From the NCBI GenBank assembly GCA_937873555.1, contig CALMWN010000411.1, positions 1 through 15,096 on the forward strand: a DNA stretch of 15,096 nucleotides, written 5' to 3'. The DNA is from an uncultured Clostridia bacterium (GTDB lineage Bacteria; Bacillota; Clostridia; Acetivibrionales; CALMWN01). Each line of letters opens with the position of its first letter. Within the stretch, counting starts at the first letter, position 1. This document shows positions 7,910-14,429 of this stretch, in pieces. The translations under genes and the position numbers were made by a program. The notes beneath the pieces are model-generated. The model was not told where the DNA came from and did not search any database. It was given only the letters and a program-made list of their open reading frames with translations.

Positions 7910-7948
7910 AACAGCAATAACGGCCATTTGCTGACAGTTATTGCTGTT
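7910..7948 (-). promoter_or_regulatory. Intercistronic hairpin between binding-protein and permease genes
   Basis: A perfect 12-bp stem AACAGCAATAAC / GTTATTGCTGTT with a 15-base loop, 28 bp after the stop of the solute-binding protein gene and 16 bp before the permease GTG. No T-run follows on the minus strand, so it is more likely to protect the upstream transcript from decay or to attenuate than to terminate fully. Such hairpins are known to raise binding protein over permease in sugar operons. A further palindrome CGGGTATACCCG lies at 7958-7969. Confidence 0.6.
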
Positions 7949-7976
7949 AAAATCAAACGGGTATACCCGGGTTATT

Positions 7977-9386
7977 TCACTTTTTCAGCATTTTAGCGAC
8001 AGCAGCATCTCCCTTGGTCTTGAAATCCTTGATACAATCGTCGACAGACATTTCGCCGTTGAATACCCTTGATATGTTGGCTTTAATAAGCTCATTGATC
8101 TCGGCCTGACCCTGGACAATGGTATTGTCCTCGCTTACCAGATCTCTGTCCACGGCCATGACCTTAAGGCTCATATCTATATCAAGTCCGGGATGCTTAA
8201 AGATAATCTTGTTGAACGCAAGTTCCTGTTCCTTGTTTGCAAAGCTGTAACCGGGGTGCATTGCCTTAGGTCCCGCAAAGAGATCCGCACGGTCGATACC
8301 TACGTATTTCATCAGGGTCCAGGCACCTTCTTTGTTTTTCGTATTTGCAGGGATGCTCATAGTGGATGTGTAGAGGGTAGTAACAGGCTTGCTTCTTCCA
8401 GCAGGGGAAGGCATGTTGGTCAGGCCGATATCGGTGCCCTCGGGAATTTTGCCGTATCCCTCATCCAAATAGAGACAGCCGTAAACCGGTACAATGAACA
8501 TAGCATATTTGCCCTGGTAAAGGCCAATCATGCCATTAGTGTCGTTATTATATTTCAAAGCTTTGTACTCATCCAGCGGAACGACGGACTTGTCGACCCT
8601 GGCAAGATCATACCAGTACTGGAGGCTCTCTTTTATAGCAGGATTTTCAAACTTGGTCGCGGTGAAATCCTTGTTGTAAAACCAGAATTCGCCAAGCTTC
8701 TGCATGGCAATCTCACGCCAGTACTCATTCTCGAAGTCTGCCATAGCGCCATAAACCTTATTGGCGCCGCTGCCCGAGGTCAACTTCCTGGCGGTCTCTC
8801 TGAAGTCCTCCCAGGTCCAGTTGGGATCAGGATATTTTACTCCCGCTTTATCGAACATTTTCTTGTTGAAGTAAACCATCTGGATGTTTCTGCAGTAAGG
8901 AATCGAATAGTATTTGCCGTTGATGTTCTGGGTGGCTTCAATCCCATTGCCGAACACCTTGGCATAGGTGGTGCCCATCTTGTCAAAAAACTCATTGAGC
9001 GGCAGATAATTGCCGCTATCCGCACGGGTTCTCAGGTCAAAGGCATTTGCCTGGGTCATGACATCGATCTGCTCTCCGGAGGCAAGAGCTGTGTTGATGG
9101 TCATTGTAGCTGCATCATTCAACTTCTTGTAAACCAGCTTGTATTTTCCTTCATAATCTTTGTTAAACTGATTGATAAGTTCGGTCATGTTATTCTCAAG
9201 TGTCCATGCGTAAAAATATAGATTAGTGGGCTGTTTGGAAGAAGAATCCGGTTTGCCTGATTGGCTGCCGGCTCCCGAAGGCGGGTTCGAGGATGATGCA
9301 GGAGCGTTGGGAGCATTGGATGTACAGCCTGTCAGAATGCTCAGGGTCAGCAGAACCACACAGAGTAAAGAAATACTTTTTTTCAT
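7977..9386 (-). CDS. Extracellular solute-binding lipoprotein of a sugar ABC transporter
   Basis: A 469-residue CUT1 binding protein. The signal peptide MKKSISLLCVVLLTLSILTG ends in a lipobox with Cys21 as the lipidated residue, followed by a Ser/Pro/Gly-rich linker (about residues 22-50) that tethers it to the membrane. The mature part shows the SBP_bac_1 pattern: a strand NLYFYAWT, FNKDYEGKYKL, the hinge segment with YSIPYCRNIQMVYFNKKMFDKAG, and PDPNWTWEDFRETARKL. I chose the ATG at 9386 because GAGGTGG precedes it by 6 bases and the signal peptide begins there; a longer in-frame start at 9470 would add 28 unlike residues and lacks a site. It is the first gene of the transporter operon, driven by a promoter about 310 bp upstream. 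The ligand is an oligosaccharide that cannot be specified from sequence. Confidence 0.95.
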   Translation of the reverse strand: MKKSISLLCVVLLTLSILTGCTSNAPNAPASSSNPPSGAGSQSGKPDSSSKQPTNLYFYAWTLENNMTELINQFNKDYEGKYKLVYKKLNDAATMTINTALASGEQIDVMTQANAFDLRTRADSGNYLPLNEFFDKMGTTYAKVFGNGIEATQNINGKYYSIPYCRNIQMVYFNKKMFDKAGVKYPDPNWTWEDFRETARKLTSGSGANKVYGAMADFENEYWREIAMQKLGEFWFYNKDFTATKFENPAIKESLQYWYDLARVDKSVVPLDEYKALKYNNDTNGMIGLYQGKYAMFIVPVYGCLYLDEGYGKIPEGTDIGLTNMPSPAGRSKPVTTLYTSTMSIPANTKNKEGAWTLMKYVGIDRADLFAGPKAMHPGYSFANKEQELAFNKIIFKHPGLDIDMSLKVMAVDRDLVSEDNTIVQGQAEINELIKANISRVFNGEMSVDDCIKDFKTKGDAAVAKMLKK

Positions 9387-9514
9387 GTTTTTCCACCTCA
9401 CATAATTAAAATGCTTTTTGATATAATACAGCCAATTTTTTGAATCACTGGCAGTAGTAGCATACCGCATTTTTCAAATGCTATCTTGCAATATTGGATA
9501 ATCTTAGCTGAGAG

Positions 9515-9541
9515 CATAATTTTTTCTAGAAATAAATTATG
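9515..9541. repeat. AT-rich palindrome in the leader of the binding-protein gene
   Basis: Arms CATAATTT and AAATTATG enclose a second palindrome TTTCTAGAAA, giving a 27-base structure with a single unpaired base, about 130 bp upstream of the start codon. It could fold in the transcript or bind a dimeric protein. Just upstream, 9499-9511 repeats 13 bases of element B (9975-9987) in inverted orientation. Confidence 0.4.
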
Positions 9542-9551
9542 TGAAATGGTA

Positions 9552-9625
9552 CTACATATTTTACGATTTATATCTTTTGTTAAGGAAGCTGATTTCTAAT
9601 CGCGAATTGAATCATTTCACGATTA
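9552..9625 (-). repeat. Palindromic intergenic repeat, copy C (truncated)
   Basis: Bases 9584-9625 match 9929-9970 at 40 of 42 positions. Similarity continues through an ATTTATATC block to about 9552. The outer arm present in A and B (to 9998 in B) is missing here after 9625. An inner hairpin TAATCG-N-GAA ... TTC-N-CGATTA is present. The copy lies within the predicted leader RNA of the binding-protein gene, immediately downstream of a possible second promoter. Confidence 0.7.
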
Positions 9626-9641
9626 AGAAGACCGAACTAAA

Positions 9642-9669
9642 AATATAGTAAAACTTAATTTAATATCAA
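9642..9669 (-). promoter_or_regulatory. Possible second promoter of the binding-protein operon
   Basis: On the minus strand TTGATA (9664-9669), a 16-bp spacer and TATATT (9642-9647). Each hexamer matches five of six consensus bases. It is weaker than the site at 9707-9735, and AT-rich DNA gives such matches by chance. Confidence 0.35.
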
Positions 9670-9706
9670 TAAATTTCACTATGTAAAATATTATTTTAAT
9701 AATTAA

Positions 9707-9735
9707 ATTTTATCACGATAAGTGAAGGGTGTCAA
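9707..9735 (-). promoter_or_regulatory. Strong predicted sigma-A promoter of the binding-protein operon
   Basis: On the minus strand a perfect -35 TTGACA (9730-9735), a 17-bp spacer and -10 TAAAAT (9707-9712, five of six). Transcription would begin near 9700 and give a leader of about 310 bases before the ATG at 9386, including repeat copy C and the palindrome at 9515-9541. A further palindrome CCTAAATTTAGG lies just upstream at 9747-9758 and could be a regulator site. Confidence 0.65.
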
Positions 9736-9897
9736 TTACATATTTGCCTAAATTTAGGATATAAAAATAAATCTTACACAATTATCGGAAAATCACCATA
9801 GGTTTACATTAGAAAAACAGTTTTCAAAAGTGAAGGCCACAACTCGTTCAAAACCTCTATAATCAGGTTATGCAAGTGTTTGAGATGAATTTAATGT

Positions 9898-9998
9898 TTG
9901 CATAGTTTACAATTTATATCTAAATTATGGAAGCTGATTTCTAACCGCGAATTGAAGCATTTCACGATTAGAAATCAGCTAAGATTAATCATAAATCA
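9898..9998 (-). repeat. Palindromic intergenic repeat, copy B
   Basis: The most symmetrical copy. Perfect 13-bp arms AGCTGATTTCTAA (9932-9944) and TTAGAAATCAGCT (9968-9980) enclose 23 bases that themselves partly pair (GAA / TTC and CG / CG). It is inverted relative to copy A and parallel to copy C. The rest of 9736-9897 is AT-rich with no gene that I can see. Confidence 0.7.
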
Positions 9999-10008
9999 TA
10001 TAGTTTTT

Positions 10009-10020
10009 GGGAACTGTCCC
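10009..10020 (-). repeat. GGGACAGTTCCC motif beside copy B
   Basis: Read on the minus strand, GGGACAGTTCCC followed by an A-run, resembling the GGAGACAGTTCTC that opens the repeats at 518 and 11074. It sits 11 bp after the stop-codon end of the Gfo/Idh gene and next to copy B. Similar motifs are often scattered by IS200/REP-type elements, but no transposase is present here. Confidence 0.3.
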
Positions 10021-10031
10021 TGCAACTCTAA

Positions 10032-11042
10032 CTAATACAAAACAGTCTTCTGTTCTTTTGCAGATTCATATGCGCACTCTATCAGACGGGTAATGGTAAT
10101 AGCAGTATCAATGCTAAAGTCTGCCAGACTCTGAATCATATCCGATGATACCAGTTTCACAAACTGGGCGCTCGGAATTTCGTCATACGCAGGAAAGTTT
10201 TCACCAGGAACCGGTATTAGGTTTTCGTGCCCCTGTACATTTTTTGATTGCAACAATACTCTGAAATTTGACTCATTCGAACCGGAAATCACTAAAATAC
10301 CCTCTGTGCCAACAATCTCCAGCATATTATCCATACGATAGGATACAAAAGAGGTGTGGGAAGTGCCTATGGCCCCGCCTTCAAATTCAATCACGGTAGT
10401 GGAATTTTCATCGTTGCCGGTGCCGTACAATTCATTCATAAGGCAGGTAACCTTTTTGGGTTTTCCACAAAAGCAAGGCAGAAGATACAATCCATGGCAG
10501 CCCAAATCCAAAGTAACTCCCCCGCCGGTCTCTGCAGCATCAAACCAGTATGCCGGAAGCATGTTTTTATCCAGTGCTGCCTGATGGGCACGTCTGAAGT
10601 AAGCTGAAGTCACTCTGCCCAGTTTTCCTTCATCCACAAGCTGTTTTGCATAGCGGTATACACCTATGATTTTGGATTCCAAGGATACTACGAATTTTAC
10701 CTGATTTTCCTCGACGGCCTTTTTTATTTCCAGACAGTCATTTACGGTAAGCGCCAGCGGTTTATCCGAGAAAATATGTTTTTTAGCGTTGGCAGCTTTT
10801 ATAATGACCTCCCTATGCTTAGTGGTGGCACACTCCACCATGACTGCATCCACATCTTTACTTTTCAGCACCTTGTCCAGATCCTTTTCAAAAGGAACCC
10901 CAAATTCCTTGGCAAAGGCGTTTCCCCTTGCTTCATCATCATCCCATACGACTTTCAACTCTGCCATTCCTGTTTCCAATGCTGTCTTTACAAACTTTTT
11001 CGTATGAACATGCCATGCACTGAGCAATGCTAAATTTACCAT
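10032..11042 (-). CDS. Gfo/Idh/MocA-family NAD(P)-dependent oxidoreductase
   Basis: A 336-residue cytoplasmic dehydrogenase with an N-terminal Rossmann domain (about 1-120) and a C-terminal alpha/beta domain. The catalytic lysine motif appears as SDKPLALT (Lys94), a variant of the usual EKP. The second pair is LDLGCHG (Asp179, His183), which matches the family's substrate and proton-transfer residues. The nucleotide loop reads LALLSAWHVH rather than the usual GxGxxG, so cofactor binding may differ; this variant occurs in some sugar-locus members. ATG 11042 follows GGAGG by 8 bases. Family members oxidise or reduce sugars and inositols, including making 3-keto sugars that allow redox-assisted glycoside cleavage; whether this one does is unknown. 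It follows the URO-D-like gene by 273 bp. Confidence 0.9.
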   Translation of the reverse strand: MVNLALLSAWHVHTKKFVKTALETGMAELKVVWDDDEARGNAFAKEFGVPFEKDLDKVLKSKDVDAVMVECATTKHREVIIKAANAKKHIFSDKPLALTVNDCLEIKKAVEENQVKFVVSLESKIIGVYRYAKQLVDEGKLGRVTSAYFRRAHQAALDKNMLPAYWFDAAETGGGVTLDLGCHGLYLLPCFCGKPKKVTCLMNELYGTGNDENSTTVIEFEGGAIGTSHTSFVSYRMDNMLEIVGTEGILVISGSNESNFRVLLQSKNVQGHENLIPVPGENFPAYDEIPSAQFVKLVSSDMIQSLADFSIDTAITITRLIECAYESAKEQKTVLY

Positions 11043-11071
11043 TTTTCAATCCTCCTTTTTTGATTTATATT

Positions 11072-11153
11072 TGGAGACAGTTCTCAAAATAATGAAGGTA
11101 TAAAGTATCACAAAATTCCCTCAATAAAAGTTTTACACGCGTTTTAGTCAAAT
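11072..11153 (+). repeat. Degenerate repeat, second family, copy 2
   Basis: Same orientation as 518-600: identical GGAGACAGTTCTC start, then scattered identity through to TTTTAGTCAAATT. It fills much of the gap upstream of the Gfo/Idh gene. It also contains the only promoter-like pair seen for that gene, TTGACT (11146-11151) with a 17-bp spacer and TTTATT (11123-11128) on the minus strand, which is weak. Confidence 0.5.
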
Positions 11154-11315
11154 TCAATAAACCAGCCGTTTGAATTGCAGCATTTGATATATCCTCCGTG
11201 GACCGTTTTCTACCGCTGTTTTATAACCTTGAATTATTCCTAAATTTGCTACTTTTTTTAAAACTCCTTCTTATACCTGTAATTTTCACAACATCGGACA
11301 TTGCTATTAGTCCCC

Positions 11316-12356
11316 TCATCTCTTTCCCAAATTATCACAGCATTCAAAATAGTAATCAATGTGTTCTATCGGGATTCCATTCGGTATATGATTGCCCACA
11401 TTAAAGAAATATCCGGGACAGCTCCTTCCTATGTCCGCACACCTTTTAACCTCATTATAAATATCTTCCCTGGTCCCGAATTGAAGTATCCTGCAGTCCA
11501 TATTTCCTATTGCCACTTTGTTTCTGCCGTATTTGTGCAAAAAATACTCCATTGACGTCGTAGGCTCCATTACCAGTCCGTCTGCACCTGCCTCGACAAT
11601 GTCATCTATGAATTTTGTGTAATTCCCGTCGGATGTATATATGATCTTTATTCCCGCTTCCTTCAACGGCTCCCACAGGCGTTTATACCTGGGAAAAATG
11701 TATTTTCTGTACCAGTCCGGGTGCAGCACCGGCCCTGAAGTCCAACAGATATCATCATGCATATTGTAGACCTTTATCCCTGCTTCTATCCATGCTCCCA
11801 CCTCTGCCCTTGTTATAAGGTAAAAGCCTTCAAGGACCCTATCGAACCTTTCATAGTCATACGCTATTGACGACAACAGCATTTCCCACCCGAATGTCCT
11901 TATGCATGCGCTGAATATCGAGTTGTACCTGCCCCCGGGGAACACCGCATGCAGGTATAACCCTTCCTGCCCTCTTCGGTAATGCTTCCTGAAAGCATCG
12001 GCAATTACCTGCTTTTCAGGTATACCATACTCTTCCACAGGATCAAAACTCAATACTTCCTCTTCATCTGTAAAGGGACAATGGACATTATTATCCTTGG
12101 TATCAATCTCATTCCATACGGCATGCCCCATCTTCGTTATTCTTCCTTTAACCAGAGGCATCTCATATGTACTCCAGATATAATCATAATCCAAAGCCCT
12201 GGAAATAGCAGGTTTTATCAAGTCTCGCTGTTCCTTTTTACTTGTGTCCAAACCTGTAATTTTTTTTATATATTCATCATTATCAATAAATTCTGTCCTT
12301 GGAATCCTGTCCGTCATCTCAAGGTTAAGAGCTGCCCAACCTCTTTCAAAGCTCAT
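11316..12356 (-). CDS. Uroporphyrinogen decarboxylase (URO-D) superfamily protein
   Basis: A 346-residue protein of the URO-D/MtaA superfamily by its overall pattern: HDDICWTSGPVLHPDWYRKY near 200-219, GADGLVMEPTTSMEYFLHKY, then VAIGNMDCRILQFGTREDI, and a Gly-rich end GYFFNVGNHIPNGIPIEHID. True heme-pathway enzymes have an N-terminal Arg-rich substrate motif that is absent here. Corrinoid methyltransferases have a His-x-Cys zinc motif at the position that reads YTSDGN here, so classical zinc chemistry is doubtful; Glu264, Asp243 and Cys288 are possible metal ligands, by inference. I chose ATG 12356, with a GGGGGTG site 9 bases upstream, over a GTG at 12368 that abuts it. Such proteins are common in sugar operons of Clostridia and Bacilli, with unknown function. 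Confidence 0.82.
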   Translation of the reverse strand: MSFERGWAALNLEMTDRIPRTEFIDNDEYIKKITGLDTSKKEQRDLIKPAISRALDYDYIWSTYEMPLVKGRITKMGHAVWNEIDTKDNNVHCPFTDEEEVLSFDPVEEYGIPEKQVIADAFRKHYRRGQEGLYLHAVFPGGRYNSIFSACIRTFGWEMLLSSIAYDYERFDRVLEGFYLITRAEVGAWIEAGIKVYNMHDDICWTSGPVLHPDWYRKYIFPRYKRLWEPLKEAGIKIIYTSDGNYTKFIDDIVEAGADGLVMEPTTSMEYFLHKYGRNKVAIGNMDCRILQFGTREDIYNEVKRCADIGRSCPGYFFNVGNHIPNGIPIEHIDYYFECCDNLGKR

Positions 12357-12390
12357 GTTGCCCCGCACCCCCTGTTAATATCTTACAAAT

Positions 12391-14391
12391 TCATTTTTTC
12401 TCAATCACTATCATCTGGTGGCCGTTCACTTCCGGTATGACAAATTCGGCATATCCATCGGTGTAGCCATAGGAAAGTGCCTTCATCCGGGGAGCCAGGT
12501 AAACTTCTTTGACATTTGAATCAACCTTGACTCTCATATTTATATTGTACAAAGGAATAACATCCTCAATAATTTCAATATCCGACCTTTTTTCAATAGG
12601 ATAATGCAGAACATGCACTACCCTTCTTCCTTTATCCTGCTGATCAAGAACTGTAACCCTTGCAGTTGAAGGCAGACTGGATTCAACCATGTCGGCTCCC
12701 AGGAGAAGATTGATGCAGTTTGACACCAGCTTCTTAAACACCAGGTTGCCGTGCTTCTTGTAGGCATTGAATATCGGATGGGCAAAATAAACAATATTTC
12801 CCTTTCTTACAACAGCAGAATACGGACTTTCTTTATCCGGAGGGGTCTGCTGGTGGCTCATGAAGTGATTCCAAGCCCTGTCGAAGTAAGGGTGTACAAC
12901 CGAGGCAAGTGCCCGGCCGGTTGTAGAAATTATCTTTTTGCCTTTGTCGTATATTACATAATCGGTTTTATACAGATCCTTGTCTATCTCATTACCTATG
13001 CGCAGATAGGTTGCTGAAAATTCAGAATCTCCCAGGAAATCCGCCCCTATATCCAGAGCAAATTTATCACCGCCGGGAGTCAATCCGGATTCATGGCTTA
13101 AGATTATCCTTCCGCCCTTGTCCAGGTAAGCCTGGACCTTTGACGTCATCTCTTCGTCAAAAGCAAACTTGTCAGGGAAAATTATCAGGTCATATTTATC
13201 TAATTCCGTCTCGGTATCTATGATATGGAACTGTCTGTGGTCCTCAAGCAGCATTTGTGATGCAGCCTCGAGGGTATGTATTGTCGGCCGGCATGCTCTC
13301 AGATACCCTCCGTCATTTACACTCATCAAGGCTATATTTGCAGCCGGTACAGCATTATAACACCAGGGCTCCTTCTTTTCTATCTGTTCGAACACAGATC
13401 CTATGAGCTTATAGGTTGCATCCTCCAGTCTTCCCCTCGGATGGAGCTGGTCCCCGACGCAAACCTTGGCACCGCTGGCAAGCATATTGAAGCATTCGTA
13501 TTCGAGTGCCGCCTTGTTCTTGAAGCCTCCGAAATCCGCCCACGATTTGTGAAATTTACCGTTCATTCCTATGATTTCTTTATCGAATATCTGGTTGTAC
13601 CGGACATACATGGGGAAATGATTGTAACCCCACATGCCGGATGGCAGCGATTCAATCTCTATATGTGTGGCAAACTTTAGTTCCTTCCTCAAGCTTCTTT
13701 CACCATTAGCCTCAATCCTCTGCCTGCCATTAAAAAACACCAGCGCCTCCGGCTTGCTGTTCTTAACCAGGTTGTACAGCCTGTTCATGGCTTCATGGAG
13801 CACATGAAAGCTGTGGGTTCTCCTGTCTTCAACATTAGCCGGATCCAGGCCCTTTTCTACCGCTGACCTGATACAATTGTTGCAGGAGCAGCCATCCTCC
13901 GAATACATGAGAATATCGAACCATAATCCATCGACATCATAATTGTCAAGTATTTCCCGGACCTGTGCACACAGGTAATCCATATATCCGTTATTAAGGC
14001 ATAACCATTTCCAGCCTGTACCTTCACTGCCGTAAGGCTCTCTCCCTACCATCCTGCCATGGCTGTCAAGCTGGATCCATTCAGGATGTGTGGCGGCTGC
14101 ATGTTCGTCCCATACAACGGTTGTATAGATTGGACATTTGATTCCATGAGCATGCAAAGAGGTGATCATCTCACCCAGCAAATCCTTCTTCAATGAAGGA
14201 TGGGTCGGTCCAACCCTTGAGGGATAATAGCTCATACCATGATGGCATTTTGCAAAAATATTAATGGAATTTACATGGGCATTTTTCAAAGTTTGTGCAA
14301 ATTCCTCCGCATTGAAGTCCACTCCTACGTCAGGAATTAACGGCGACGTGTGGAAGTCGAGGTGAATCTGGCGATATGGTAACTCAGACAT
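12391..14391 (-). CDS. GHL6-type putative glycoside hydrolase (alpha-L-fucosidase/GH151-like)
   Basis: A 666-residue protein that begins directly with a TIM barrel: HLDFHTSPLIPDVG, NSINIFAKCHHGMSYYPSRV, a THPSL stretch, DLLGEMITSLHAHGIKCPIY and VVWDEHAAATHPEW are signatures of the hypothetical glycosyl hydrolase 6 group. The probable nucleophile is Asp159 in YDVDGLWFDILMY, and THIEIES (Glu245, Glu247) may supply the acid/base. A CSCNNC cluster (168-173) follows the nucleophile strand, a feature I recall in related proteins. Residues about 345-560 resemble the glutamine-amidotransferase-like trimerisation domain of GH42 enzymes (LDKYDLIIFPDKFAFD, YLDKGGRIILSHESG), and a beta-rich domain ends the protein. 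No signal peptide is seen. ATG 14391 follows AAGGAG by 9 bases. Known relatives include alpha-L-fucosidases, but the specificity is not certain. Confidence 0.8.
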   Translation of the reverse strand: MSELPYRQIHLDFHTSPLIPDVGVDFNAEEFAQTLKNAHVNSINIFAKCHHGMSYYPSRVGPTHPSLKKDLLGEMITSLHAHGIKCPIYTTVVWDEHAAATHPEWIQLDSHGRMVGREPYGSEGTGWKWLCLNNGYMDYLCAQVREILDNYDVDGLWFDILMYSEDGCSCNNCIRSAVEKGLDPANVEDRRTHSFHVLHEAMNRLYNLVKNSKPEALVFFNGRQRIEANGERSLRKELKFATHIEIESLPSGMWGYNHFPMYVRYNQIFDKEIIGMNGKFHKSWADFGGFKNKAALEYECFNMLASGAKVCVGDQLHPRGRLEDATYKLIGSVFEQIEKKEPWCYNAVPAANIALMSVNDGGYLRACRPTIHTLEAASQMLLEDHRQFHIIDTETELDKYDLIIFPDKFAFDEEMTSKVQAYLDKGGRIILSHESGLTPGGDKFALDIGADFLGDSEFSATYLRIGNEIDKDLYKTDYVIYDKGKKIISTTGRALASVVHPYFDRAWNHFMSHQQTPPDKESPYSAVVRKGNIVYFAHPIFNAYKKHGNLVFKKLVSNCINLLLGADMVESSLPSTARVTVLDQQDKGRRVVHVLHYPIEKRSDIEIIEDVIPLYNINMRVKVDSNVKEVYLAPRMKALSYGYTDGYAEFVIPEVNGHQMIVIEKK

Positions 14392-14429
14392 TTATATACA
14401 CTCCTTTAATGATTATATTCGTATGGAAG

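Noticed and set aside
8193..9221. A 342-codon open frame on the plus strand opposite the binding-protein gene
   Set aside because: It is wholly antisense to a clear lipoprotein gene, has no recognisable domain and no convincing ribosome binding site; a shadow of the codon use of the real gene.
9386..9470. 28-residue N-terminal extension of the solute-binding protein
   Set aside because: It would bury the lipoprotein signal peptide and has no ribosome site, while the internal ATG at 9386 has GAGGTGG at the right distance.
9387..9700. A known riboswitch in the long leader
   Set aside because: I could not match any conserved riboswitch core; only simple palindromes and the repeat are visible.
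391..9998. CRISPR array or phage attachment sites as an explanation of the repeats
   Set aside because: The copies are few, far apart, imperfect and in both orientations, with no regular spacers, cas genes, integrase or tRNA.
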